From Gammaproteobacteria bacterium (lineage in GTDB: Bacteria; Pseudomonadota; Gammaproteobacteria; S012-40): DNA of 34,546 bases. The notes below the pieces were generated by a model. The model was not told where the DNA came from. It searched no databases and saw only the letters and a list, made by a program, of their open reading frames with translations. The stretch covers positions 1 through 34,546 of the forward strand of contig CAKKRP010000034.1 of the NCBI GenBank assembly GCA_919902765.1. Direction: 5' to 3'. This document shows, one piece after another, positions 18,884-26,173 of this stretch. The stretch's first letter is position 1. Each line of letters opens with the position of its first letter. Position numbers and translations under genes: made by a program.

Positions 18884-19420
18884 TCAATCGCCCATTTCCA
18901 ATAATTCTTGGATGGCGTCTAATCCAGACTGTGCGCATGCGCCATCGATGCTGTCTTTTTCTGATTTGCCCGGTGGGGCACCTGATACCCCGATGCCGCC
19001 AATGATTTGTCCGGCCGATTCTATGAGCAATCCACCGCCCACTAGCAGCGCACCGGGATTGTGTTGCACCTGATTGGGTATTTTTCCTTGTTGTAATAAC
19101 TCCGCAAGCGTGGCGGTAGGTTGTCGAAAACTATTGGCTGTCCAGGCCTTGCGCGTTGCGGTTTCCGGGGTATGCGGCCCGGCATAGCGGTCACGCAACA
19201 GTGCTTGTACGTTGCCGCCGCGATCAACCACCGCAACCGCGACAGAGTATCCTTGTTTGCGACAAGCGCGTAGCGCCTCCCACGCGGCCTTGCTCGCGGC
19301 CTCTACGTTGAGTGAGCGAAAAGTTTCTATCTTCTCTGCTTCCGCAGACATCACGGGTGAGTAGTGGGCAACAGTCGTAAGGAATGTGAGTGGAATCGCT
19401 AGGCTAAATTTGAGGTGCAT
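18884..19420 (-). CDS. Exported GlcG/HbpS-family (DUF336) protein
   Basis: A 178-residue protein with a signal peptide (MHLKFSLAIPLTFLTTVAHY, cleavage near MSAEA) and a GlcG/HbpS-type domain. The domain shows GYSVAVAVVDRGGNVQALLR, an ARYAG-like DRYAGPHTPETATRKA, NPGALLVGGGLLI and IGGIGVSGAPPGKSEKD in family order. HbpS of Streptomyces binds heme and protects against oxidative stress; whether this one does is unknown. The ATG at 19420 is preferred because AGGGGCG lies upstream and it starts the signal peptide. An alternative ATG at 19495 overlaps the TfoX-domain stop (TAATG) and would add 25 residues. The gene is probably in one operon with the two genes upstream of it. Confidence 0.82.
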   Translation of the reverse strand: MHLKFSLAIPLTFLTTVAHYSPVMSAEAEKIETFRSLNVEAASKAAWEALRACRKQGYSVAVAVVDRGGNVQALLRDRYAGPHTPETATRKAWTANSFRQPTATLAELLQQGKIPNQVQHNPGALLVGGGLLIESAGQIIGGIGVSGAPPGKSEKDSIDGACAQSGLDAIQELLEMGD

Positions 19421-19494
19421 AAAATATCGCCCCTGTAGTTGAAAATAGTATTTGCCGATGCGGGTGATGATGCGCTGAGATTCGGTGTGGTTCA

Positions 19495-19842
19495 TTAACG
19501 TCCGCGCTCCGCCTTTTTCAACTTAGGTTTTTTCGGCTTGGGTTCTGGCAGTTCTTGCGCCGTGATTTTAATGAGTTGACCTAACCAATCACTATCATCA
19601 ATCTGGTCAGCGATTAACAAGCCGGGCTTCGCGCCAGGGTAGGCGGGCGCGAGCGGCAAGTCGCCCGCCAAGGCCAATCCGCCGGGGGTCGGTTTTACAT
19701 ATAACCGATTATCGCAGACCAGGGCCACGACCTTGCCGCAACAATAAATCGCATATTCGCCAAACATTTTTTTAAAAGTGACAGGGCAAGTCTTATGCAA
19801 TTGGTCGGCGATATATTCGACAAAGCCGAGATCGGTTGCCAT
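19495..19842 (-). CDS. TfoX N-terminal domain protein
   Basis: A 115-residue protein consisting of a TfoX N-terminal domain (PVTFKKMFGEYAIYCCGKVV, then NRLYVKPTPGG and AYPGAKPGLLI) plus a short lysine/proline-rich tail. Full-length TfoX/Sxy competence activators also carry a C-terminal domain, which is absent here. Single-domain members are common and uncharacterised. Its ATG directly follows the stop of the lysine-rich peptide gene (TAAATG), so translation may be coupled. No role in competence should be assumed. Confidence 0.85.
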   Translation of the reverse strand: MATDLGFVEYIADQLHKTCPVTFKKMFGEYAIYCCGKVVALVCDNRLYVKPTPGGLALAGDLPLAPAYPGAKPGLLIADQIDDSDWLGQLIKITAQELPEPKPKKPKLKKAERGR

Positions 19843-19947
19843 TTATTTTTTGGAATTCTTTTTTTCCTTTTTTTCAGCCTTTTTTTCTTTGGGCGACTTG
19901 GCCGGTTTCTTTTTGTCTTCTTTGTTACTCTTTTGCTCTCTGCCCAT
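19843..19947 (-). CDS. Small lysine-rich basic protein
   Basis: A 34-residue peptide beginning MGREQKSNKEDKKKPAKSP, with almost half its residues lysine. It is predicted to be disordered and could bind nucleic acid, but no function is known. The ATG at 19947 has AGGAG at proper spacing; the frame is open 26 codons further upstream without a better start. It abuts the TfoX-domain gene and is likely the first gene of a three-gene leftward operon. Similar short basic proteins are common hypothetical genes in proteobacteria. Confidence 0.65.
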   Translation of the reverse strand: MGREQKSNKEDKKKPAKSPKEKKAEKKEKKNSKK

Positions 19948-20063
19948 GGGGTGTGCTCCTAATCGAAGGGGATGTACGAATATACTAGCATGATTTAATG
20001 GAATATGCCTGTAGTCACGCATCAAATAATGTATAGATGTCAGTCCACTAGTTCGATATCGAG

Positions 20064-20098
20064 ACTATCCAAGCGTGGGCATATATGGTTTGGATAGT
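20064..20098. promoter_or_regulatory. Inverted repeat behind the sigma operon
   Basis: ACTATCCAA (20064-20072) pairs with TTGGATAGT (20090-20098) across 17 bases. It lies just after the anti-sigma-like gene stop (20125, leftward). There is no T tract, so it may be an operator for the lysine-rich peptide operon or a weak terminator. Confidence 0.3.
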
Positions 20099-20124
20099 TA
20101 GGCGCAACGGCGACAAATCGCCGA

Positions 20125-21036
20125 TTATCTGAACACATTCATGGTCACGGCCTCTGCCAGGCCGCATACCCCCGTTTCCTGTTTGGCGCTCCAGGCGGCG
20201 CGCAGGCGACCCACCGCTTCATCGTTGAGTTGAGCTAAATTTTTGAACGTGGCATCCAGCATGGCGGGCGCATCCGCCAGCGTCGGGGCTTGCTTGTCGA
20301 GTGCGCAATGCAAGGTGGCGACCGCCGCGTAGCGGCCTAATTGATACAATGCATGTTCTGTTTCGGTTTCCGGCGGTGTCGCGGTGGTGTTTAATTTTTC
20401 GATATGGATGCTTAAGGCTGCGAATTTGTCTTTACCCAATTGCATGGCGCCTTGAGCAAATCCCTGTTCGATCACGGTTTCGGCCGACGTTTTTGGTTTG
20501 GAAAAAAATGCGCGTGTGGCCAATGCCGCGCGATGGGGCTGCAACGCTTGGCTGGCCCAAGTGCGCGAAAATTCGTTGTCAACGGACGCGTAGTAGGCGT
20601 CGATAGTGGCGGCGGAATCCAATTCCGGATTTAGGTGGGTCACGACTGCCACCACCAGCGCTAAAGTCGCGACTGCGCCTAGCGCGGGCCATTGCATTAA
20701 ATTATTGAAAAAGTCCCGCCAGCCGCCTGTGCGTGACGCCGGCGGTGTGTTGGCGGCGGAAAAATCTAATGCAATGAGTTCGCCTGCGGCCTCGAGTGCG
20801 GCGATATAGCGATTGGTTTCAAAACAGCGCGCCCAACGCGCATAATGCTCATCTTGGGTGGCGATATAGGTGGTGACTTGGGCGCGTCGTATCGGGTCTA
20901 AGCGGCCGTCATAGAGCGCGGCCAGCTCTTCGTCGCTAGGGGGTGGGCCTACGAGCTGGGCGCCCATGTGGGTGAGCCGTAGGCCTAAAAAGGCCAGCGC
21001 AGCTTGTTCGCGGTAGGGGGTATCGTTAGTGTCCAT
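20125..21036 (-). CDS. Anti-sigma factor-like single-span membrane protein
   Basis: A 303-residue protein placed directly after a sigma factor gene. The N-terminal 95 residues are helical and include PSDEELAALYDGRLDPIRRA, a segment typical of anti-sigma N-domains. It lacks the H-x3-C-x2-C of zinc-binding anti-sigma factors. One transmembrane helix lies at about 117-134 (PALGAVATLALVVAVVTHL). The C-terminal 165 residues would be periplasmic, with two Cys and no recognised domain. The anti-sigma role is inferred from topology and position. A 12-bp motif shared with other genes of the locus lies at 21062-21073, only 26 bases before the ATG, so the gene may also have its own promoter. No strong ribosome-binding site is seen. 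Confidence 0.65.
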   Translation of the reverse strand: MDTNDTPYREQAALAFLGLRLTHMGAQLVGPPPSDEELAALYDGRLDPIRRAQVTTYIATQDEHYARWARCFETNRYIAALEAAGELIALDFSAANTPPASRTGGWRDFFNNLMQWPALGAVATLALVVAVVTHLNPELDSAATIDAYYASVDNEFSRTWASQALQPHRAALATRAFFSKPKTSAETVIEQGFAQGAMQLGKDKFAALSIHIEKLNTTATPPETETEHALYQLGRYAAVATLHCALDKQAPTLADAPAMLDATFKNLAQLNDEAVGRLRAAWSAKQETGVCGLAEAVTMNVFR

Positions 21037-21061
21037 GGTTCATGCTCGCGTTGTCGAGTAA

Positions 21062-21073
21062 TTAGTCGGACAA
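21062..21073 (-). promoter_or_regulatory. Locus motif site A, before the anti-sigma-like gene
   Basis: TTGTCCGACTAA on the minus strand, in the 56-base gap between the sigma and anti-sigma-like genes. It is identical over 12 bases to site B. GTGAAC lies 17 bases upstream of GACTAA, which resembles an ECF -35 element. This is possibly a second promoter for the anti-sigma-like gene. Confidence 0.5.
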
Positions 21074-21092
21074 ATCATTGTTATGTTCACTT

Positions 21093-22055
21093 TCAGTTCA
21101 TCGCTTCGTAAACTGAAGCTAAGTCGATGCCGCTTTTTTCCAGCGCGGCCCGAATATTTTGTAAGGCATTGGCGATAATGCGCCCTGGTTGATGGCTGGC
21201 TAAGCCCAATGACGCCGCGATATTATTGCGTTTGTGCCCATCCTGGTAAACCATGCGCAGGAGTAATATTTCTTGCTCAGAAAGTCGTAAATGGTCGCGA
21301 ACGGCGGCGAATTTGTGCCGAAAATCGGCGCTCAGGCCTTGAATGTCGGCGTCCGCCGGGGCTGCCTCAAAGAGGTGGGTGAGCATTAAAACCACATCGT
21401 CGTAGGCGTGGTTGGCCAATAAACCGTCTGGCGTATGGGGGTCGGCAATGAATTCTTCAACGCGCGCGTCTGGGTCGTCGTCACGGGTCAACGTGCCGGC
21501 CGAGACTTCGCGGTTGCTTAAACCGCAATTGGGGATGCGCGCTTTAATGGTGCGTATGGTCTGGCGCACGGCAGTGGGGTCGCGCATATCGCCGGCGCTG
21601 TGGCGCGCCACGACGGTCTCGGTGTCTTGGCGTTCCAGGCAGATCAAGCGCCACAGTTGTATCCAGGACTCACCCTGACGTTTCAACCATTCGGGTGGGC
21701 GTGGCCGCCCGAAGCGATCGCGTGAAAATTCTTCTAACATATTTGCGGCTAAGGTATGTAAAAACGTTTCCGGTTTGGCCTGACCTTTAAAAGACGCCAT
21801 TGCGCCCCAGTTATCGTCGCTGAGGCGTTCGAGTACATAGGCGCTGGCCTCCTCGGCAAGCCCCCCGGCCCCGAAGCGGCGGACGGCCAGCCGGTCTAGC
21901 CTTTCTAACCAACTCGGGTTTAACACCAGCGCGCGCCAATCGATCATAGTGCTGAGATCCTTCCTGCTAAACGTTTGTTGTTGCTCTATGGCCAATCGCA
22001 ACGGCATCACCCACGCAGTCGTGGCGACGGATAGTATGCCGTCATACGCGCTCAT
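21093..22055 (-). CDS. ECF-like RNA polymerase sigma factor
   Basis: A 320-residue protein with a sigma region 2-like part at about 65-125 (AEEASAYVLERLSDD, then ASFKGQAKPETFLHTLAANM and EEFSRDRFGRPRPPEW). A C-terminal region 4-like helix-turn-helix lies at about 255-305 (LRLSEQEILLLRMVYQDGH, then NNIAASLGLASHQPGRII). The approximately 130 residues between them are longer than in ordinary ECF factors and unassigned. The start chosen overlaps the caspase stop as ATGA. An internal ATG at 21947, behind AGGAAGGA, would remove 36 residues and is a real alternative. It is the third gene of the operon, before the anti-sigma-like gene. Its targets may be the genes preceded by the 12-bp motif. Divergence from standard sigma factors keeps confidence moderate. 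Confidence 0.75.
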   Translation of the reverse strand: MSAYDGILSVATTAWVMPLRLAIEQQQTFSRKDLSTMIDWRALVLNPSWLERLDRLAVRRFGAGGLAEEASAYVLERLSDDNWGAMASFKGQAKPETFLHTLAANMLEEFSRDRFGRPRPPEWLKRQGESWIQLWRLICLERQDTETVVARHSAGDMRDPTAVRQTIRTIKARIPNCGLSNREVSAGTLTRDDDPDARVEEFIADPHTPDGLLANHAYDDVVLMLTHLFEAAPADADIQGLSADFRHKFAAVRDHLRLSEQEILLLRMVYQDGHKRNNIAASLGLASHQPGRIIANALQNIRAALEKSGIDLASVYEAMN

Positions 22056-23800
22056 TTTATACCACCGCCAGCCGCAGTAGTAACCAGAGTGAGCGTCGCG
22101 CGGGCCTTTTTTAGCGTCTTATCGGTGAGCAGGCGTTCAAATGTCCCGGCCAACGGCTGATCGATCGCAAAATTTTTACCCTGTAGCGCGCGTAACTCAT
22201 CGGTAAGATGGTCAAAGGCGTAGGCAAAAACATGGTCGGTGCCATAGGGTGCGCGAACGACCGACATATCGATGAGGTTGAGGGCCTGGTTGGCCGGGAC
22301 AGGTGCCAATTCCGCCGCACTGTAAGGATACAGCACTGAGATCAAGCCGTACGGGTCTATATCGACGATGAGTAAATAGGCGGCTTCGGAGGTGCGCGCG
22401 CTAAATCCAACCGATTCGCCCGCCACCGCCGTCGCGCCGCGTCCGCGCCCGTGCATGTCAAAATCGAGATTAAAACCGGCGGAGACCTCGGTATTCAGCC
22501 ATTGATGCACCTTGCTCTGCGCGCGTAGCGCAGTGGTAATCGCCGCCGTGTCGAGCGTGGCGAAGGCCGCGATGAGATCGCCCGCCGAGCTGACCAATAT
22601 TGCGCCGTTGCCTTGTTTTTCCAAGCGCATCTCCGCCGCTTGGCCGGTTAAGGCAAGGCCGGATAGCGTGCTCAATTCACCCTGTAGCGATTTAAGGTCT
22701 GGGGCGACAAAGAGGCGTAACCGCCCATCGCCGGTGCCGATGTCGCCGTTGCCGCGTGGGGCAAGCGCAACGGCGGCCGTGCTCTCGCGCCCCACGCCGA
22801 ACACGGCGCGTTGCGCTAAATTGGCGCGATCTTCCGCCAGGGTTGGCAAACCTTGGGGCGTGTGATCGAAACCGCGTATGCGCATTAAATTGCGCACGGC
22901 TTGTTTTAATTCGCTATAACTGGTGTAGCCGTCTTGGTTGCTGTCGGAATCTATTTCTTTATTGAGTACGCGCAACAACGTATCGGTAAACGCCCCGTGG
23001 GGTTTGCCGTCTAGCGTGGGATAAATTTTTAATAAATCGGGCGGAATATCTTGTGCCGGTTCATGTTCGCCCGCCGCCGACAAGTAATAAATATTTTGAT
23101 AGGGATAAGGCGTGGTAGCGGTGTTGCCGCTCGACGCCGCCGCTTGCCAAGGTTTAGCGCTGGCAGGAATGTCATCGCCAAAGCCGCGACTTTTGAGTAT
23201 TTCTTTGATGCCCATCGCGCGCGTAGGTAAGGCGTTTTTTTGAAACGCCCCGCGCACCGTATTGCCCGAATAACAGGCGTCTATGGCCACGAAGACACGC
23301 CGATTGCCGTGGTCGAATTTAGATAATAACGGCTGCAAATCGCGATTGCCTATGATCAGATGGCGCGAAATTTCGTCCGGCGAATTCGCCTTTGCAATGT
23401 CGTAAGGGATGTAGGCCCCGGTGGTGGTCGGCAGCGTGACGATGGAGTTGTTATCTTCCGCGCTGGTGCCATGACCGCTGAGATAAATAAACACCTCGTC
23501 GTCGGCGTGCGTCTGTGTGTAGAGTTTGTTTATGGTGTTTAAAATATTTTCACGCGTGGCCTCACGATTTACAATAGACACGATATTTTTTTCTTTAAAC
23601 GCCCAGCGTTGCACCAACACCTTTTGTATCGCGCGTACGTCATTTACCGGCCCGTTTAGTGGTTTGACCGGGTAGTCGGAAACACCCACCAACAGCGCGA
23701 ATCGCTCGGCATAGGCCGGAATGCTGCACGTTAACCCCAGTAATGTTGCGAAGACGCGCGTAAGCGCCGGGTGTTTCTGAACTTGCAATGGATTATTCAA
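22052..23800 (-). CDS. Exported caspase-like (peptidase C14) protein with DUF4384-type C-terminal region
   Basis: A roughly 582-residue cysteine protease homologue. A hydrophobic signal (VFATLLGLTCSIPAYA) is followed by the caspase fold: LLVGVSDYPVKPLNGPVNDV, the catalytic His at about 110 in IYLSGHGTSAEDN, and the catalytic Cys at about 176 in AIDACYSGN. The His-Cys dyad is therefore intact. An Asp-rich loop (DSDSNQDGYTSYSEL) resembles an EF-hand and may bind calcium. The C-terminal 150 residues (FSARTSEAAYLLIVDIDPYG, VLYPYSAAEL) match DUF4384. The start is uncertain: the TTG at 23800, with GAGG upstream, gives the best signal peptide; a GTG at 23848 and a TTG at 23788 are alternatives. It overlaps the OmpA-type gene and the sigma gene, so co-translation is likely. 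The substrate is unknown. Confidence 0.85.
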   Translation of the reverse strand: MNNPLQVQKHPALTRVFATLLGLTCSIPAYAERFALLVGVSDYPVKPLNGPVNDVRAIQKVLVQRWAFKEKNIVSIVNREATRENILNTINKLYTQTHADDEVFIYLSGHGTSAEDNNSIVTLPTTTGAYIPYDIAKANSPDEISRHLIIGNRDLQPLLSKFDHGNRRVFVAIDACYSGNTVRGAFQKNALPTRAMGIKEILKSRGFGDDIPASAKPWQAAASSGNTATTPYPYQNIYYLSAAGEHEPAQDIPPDLLKIYPTLDGKPHGAFTDTLLRVLNKEIDSDSNQDGYTSYSELKQAVRNLMRIRGFDHTPQGLPTLAEDRANLAQRAVFGVGRESTAAVALAPRGNGDIGTGDGRLRLFVAPDLKSLQGELSTLSGLALTGQAAEMRLEKQGNGAILVSSAGDLIAAFATLDTAAITTALRAQSKVHQWLNTEVSAGFNLDFDMHGRGRGATAVAGESVGFSARTSEAAYLLIVDIDPYGLISVLYPYSAAELAPVPANQALNLIDMSVVRAPYGTDHVFAYAFDHLTDELRALQGKNFAIDQPLAGTFERLLTDKTLKKARATLTLVTTAAGGGIK

Positions 23801-24653
23801 GCGTAACCTCGATGCGCCGATTGAGCGCGAAAATATCTTCACTCTCACCTGGATATAGCGGCTCGCTTGCGCCCTTGCCGGCGATATGTAAGCGGCTTTT
23901 CAATTCTGGTTTGCGCGCGATCAGTGCAGCGGCGATTGTTTGTGCGCGTTGTTCAGATAGCGTTTTATTGTATTGCGTTTCGCCGCGCGCGTCGGTGTGT
24001 CCAGTCAGTTGTACTGGTCCTTTATACAGCGCATCACCGGCCAAGGCCTCGGCCAGCACATCGATATTGGCGGTGGAATTTTCTGTCACCTCGGTGCTGT
24101 TGTATTTAAAATTAATCGTGATATTTACCGATGGCTTGGCGTTCGGGCTGATCAGCGTAACCGAACGGCTGGTCAAGGCGCGTGTCAGTTGAGCGACCGT
24201 GACCGGTTGGTTGACGCGTTTTTTATCCAAGGACATGGCCAATTCCGTCATCCATGCGGGTGGGTGCGTATGTGCCTTGCGCGCCTGATGTAAGATCGCC
24301 AGGGGCTCGTCGATTTTGCCTTGTTGCGCCATCACTTGTGCATAACGTGCGCCCGCCAAGGCCTTTTCATCATTGGATTGCGCAAAACGCCGCGCGTCTT
24401 CAAAAGACGCGGAGGCGGCGTTGTAATCCTCCAGTTGTAATTGCGTTTGGCCTAGCAAATACCAATTATCGAAGCGATTGCATTCGGCGACGGATTTTTC
24501 CAATGCGCGGCGCGCCTCCGCCCATTGTTGGCGTTGACCGGCCTGCTTGCCCGTCTCAAAGAGCTTGTGTGCCGCTGTACAATCGCCGGCGTACGCAGAA
24601 TGCGTGGCGGCCAAGCTCAAAACAGCGATAGTCCATAACATAGTGTTGCGCAT
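23793..24653 (-). CDS. OmpA-family protein with TPR-like N-terminal region
   Basis: A 286-residue periplasmic protein with a signal peptide (MLWTIAVLSLAATHSAYAGD). The helical TPR-like region at about 25-135 includes WYLLGQTQLQLEDYNAASAS. A C-terminal OmpA peptidoglycan-binding domain covers about 180-286 (INFKYNSTEVTENSTANID, GPVQLTGHTDARGETQYN, LSEQRAQTIAAALI, LNRRIEVTLE). The conserved Asp and Arg that bind diaminopimelate are present. The ATG at 24653 is chosen for the signal peptide and upstream AGAGGATATC; the frame is open 42 codons further. It is the first gene of the OmpA-caspase-sigma-anti-sigma operon, with motif site B 41 bases upstream. Confidence 0.88.
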   Translation of the reverse strand: MRNTMLWTIAVLSLAATHSAYAGDCTAAHKLFETGKQAGQRQQWAEARRALEKSVAECNRFDNWYLLGQTQLQLEDYNAASASFEDARRFAQSNDEKALAGARYAQVMAQQGKIDEPLAILHQARKAHTHPPAWMTELAMSLDKKRVNQPVTVAQLTRALTSRSVTLISPNAKPSVNITINFKYNSTEVTENSTANIDVLAEALAGDALYKGPVQLTGHTDARGETQYNKTLSEQRAQTIAAALIARKPELKSRLHIAGKGASEPLYPGESEDIFALNRRIEVTLE

Positions 24654-24693
24654 AGTGGCGATATCCTCTGGTATTGATCTAAGTGATGTCATT

Positions 24694-24705
24694 TTAGTCG
24701 GACAA
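24694..24705 (-). promoter_or_regulatory. Locus motif site B, before the OmpA-caspase-sigma operon
   Basis: TTGTCCGACTAA on the minus strand, with its 3' end 40 bases before the first ATG of the operon. It is identical to site A. If CGACTAA is a -10 element, the leader would be about 35-40 bases long. Confidence 0.55.
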
Positions 24706-24797
24706 GTAGATGCATACAAACCTAACCTACAGATTGCTTGTGGCGCGCGCGCGGGCGACGTATAATTTTTGGTAATCAATGCGCGGAAATAGCGCGC

Positions 24798-24809
24798 ATG
24801 GCCGACTAA
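24798..24809 (+). promoter_or_regulatory. Locus motif site D (weaker), before the beta-barrel gene
   Basis: ATGGCCGACTAA on the plus strand matches sites A and B at 10 of 12 bases. It lies 28 bases before the beta-barrel ATG and points toward it. The match is weaker than A, B, C and E. Confidence 0.35.
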
Positions 24810-24837
24810 TACAGTGATTTATACAGGTGCAAAACAG

Positions 24838-25503
24838 ATGTCTATGTCGCGAGGTATGCAATTGGGCTGCTTGTCGTGGGTGCTGCTGGCGAGCTCGGCC
24901 GCTACTCAGGCCGGGGTTTTCGGAGGCGTGAAATCTGAGGCGGGAATATGGCAATCCGGGCTGGACGGCAACCTTCCTGGATGGTCGGTGGGCGCGGACC
25001 TGGGCTATCAACACCAGGATTGGTTCGGGGGGCTGGGTGTCGCCTGGGGCCAGTATGCGTTGCCTAATCAAAGCAACGGCGTTACGCGCGATGATCTCGA
25101 TATCATGCTGGGCTATCAAATCGGGTCGGGTTTATCAGTGTTTGGCGGCTACAAACACATCGGCATTGATCACCCGGCGAGCGGCAACTATGCCGCTTTT
25201 ACCGAGCAAATACAAACGTTTGGTTTGGGTGCGCAATACAGCATGCCGATCTCCGGGCCGTGGGCCGGGGTGTTTCGCGGATCGGCGAACATTCCGAGCA
25301 CGGTTTTTAAAAGCGGCAGCACCAGCGTGAACGGTAATGGTGCCGGTTTTAGCGCGGACGGCGGCGTGGCATATTGGATGGATAAGGCCACAAGCCTAAA
25401 CGCAGGGCTTAAAATGCAAAATATGCAGCTCAAATATACCACCGACGGCACCTGGACCACCACGACGTGGAAAGCGGTGCTTGCCCTCAATCGTCATTTT
25501 TAA
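24838..25503 (+). CDS. Outer-membrane beta-barrel-like exported protein
   Basis: A 221-residue protein with a signal peptide (LGCLSWVLLASSAATQAG). The mature part has alternating aromatic and small residues, as in amphipathic beta strands: WSVGADLGYQHQDWFGGLGV, GYQIGSGLSVFGGYKHIGI, FGLGAQYSMPISGPWAGVFR. It ends in an aromatic residue (ALNRHF), which suits BAM-dependent outer-membrane insertion. No named family was recognised. The ATG at 24838 (AGGTG upstream) is preferred over a GTG at 24814 and an ATG at 24856. It is transcribed divergently from the OmpA-caspase-sigma operon. Confidence 0.75.
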   Translation: MSMSRGMQLGCLSWVLLASSAATQAGVFGGVKSEAGIWQSGLDGNLPGWSVGADLGYQHQDWFGGLGVAWGQYALPNQSNGVTRDDLDIMLGYQIGSGLSVFGGYKHIGIDHPASGNYAAFTEQIQTFGLGAQYSMPISGPWAGVFRGSANIPSTVFKSGSTSVNGNGAGFSADGGVAYWMDKATSLNAGLKMQNMQLKYTTDGTWTTTTWKAVLALNRHF

Positions 25504-25603
25504 AAATCGCAGGTCGTAGGCTGCTAAACGGGATGTCCGAGCCGCCTGCTAGGTCGAATTTTTTCCCAATCTTTGCTAACGTATAGATGCTAGACGTTGC
25601 GGC

Positions 25604-25789
25604 TTATTGCCACTTGGCTGCGTCCCATTTGGACTGATCCCACCGCAAGGTAGTATCGGGCGGGTTGGTAGCGCCATTCTGCGAGCTTGTCGTCGTTGCA
25701 TGGGAAGGATGTCCAGCGCCGGTAGTGCCGCCGCCGCAGGCGGTTAACAAGACCAAGCCAATGCTCAGGGCTGTTATAAGATTACGCAT
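25604..25789 (-). CDS. Small lipoprotein
   Basis: A 61-residue predicted lipoprotein starting MRNLITALSIGLVLLTACGG, lipobox LTAC, with acylated Cys at about 18. The short mature part is Gly/Ser/Thr-rich and ends in the tryptophan pattern RWDQSKWDAAKWQ. The residues after the lipid Cys, CGGGTTGAGHPS, are nearly the same as CGGGDQGGGHPS in the ELWxxDGT lipoprotein 4 kb away. AGGTCGATC precedes the ATG; an upstream ATG at 25801 is less likely. The long 5' region (to 25932) contains motif site E in the right orientation. Function is unknown. Confidence 0.65.
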   Translation of the reverse strand: MRNLITALSIGLVLLTACGGGTTGAGHPSHATTTSSQNGATNPPDTTLRWDQSKWDAAKWQ

Positions 25790-25931
25790 GATCGACCTCA
25801 TAGGTGGGTAAAGCGCCAGTTAAGATTGCTACCATAATATTTGTAAGTATATACGCAGTAACTCATTTTGGCAAGATGAAAACACGGCGCGCCTTAAAGT
25901 GCAAGGCAAGCCCAAAAGCGTGAACCGCTTT

Positions 25932-25943
25932 TTAGATGGACAA
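25932..25943 (-). promoter_or_regulatory. Locus motif site E, toward the small lipoprotein
   Basis: TTGTCCATCTAA on the minus strand, 10 of 12 bases identical to sites A and B and 11 of 12 to site C. It lies about 142 bases before the lipoprotein ATG. Confidence 0.45.
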
Positions 25944-25985
25944 GCCTTTGTTTATGCTGAGTGTAGCAATTAAATATTAAGCGTT

Positions 25986-25997
25986 TTGTCCGTCTAA
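25986..25997 (+). promoter_or_regulatory. Locus motif site C, toward the second caspase gene
   Basis: TTGTCCGTCTAA on the plus strand, 11 of 12 bases identical to sites A and B. It lies 176 bases before the caspase ATG. Downstream bases AATGAC are shared with site B. Confidence 0.5.
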
Positions 25998-26173
25998 TAA
26001 TGACGATTTAGAGGCTTGATAGTTGGGCAACGCGCGTCTGAATACGGGGCGGTCGTTCAGCAAAGTATTCGGCCGCGATTTTGGTCGAACATCGCCTTCA
26101 CCTTCGGTCGCGCGGCCGTGCTAGACAGTATGGCTGATGCAAACTATAATGCCTGGAAATATAGGTGGATTGT

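Larger units (their letters stand above)
25790..26173. other. Intergenic region between the small lipoprotein and the second caspase gene
   Basis: No gene was found in these 384 bases. Two divergent copies of the locus motif (sites E and C) lie in the middle, 42 bases apart, pointing away from each other toward the two flanking genes. The leaders would be about 140 and 175 bases long. Confidence 0.6.

Noticed and set aside
25914-25933. AAAAGCG / CGCTTTT hairpin as a terminator or small RNA end
   Set aside because: It overlaps motif site E and has no assigned transcript upstream; the stem is short and AT-rich.
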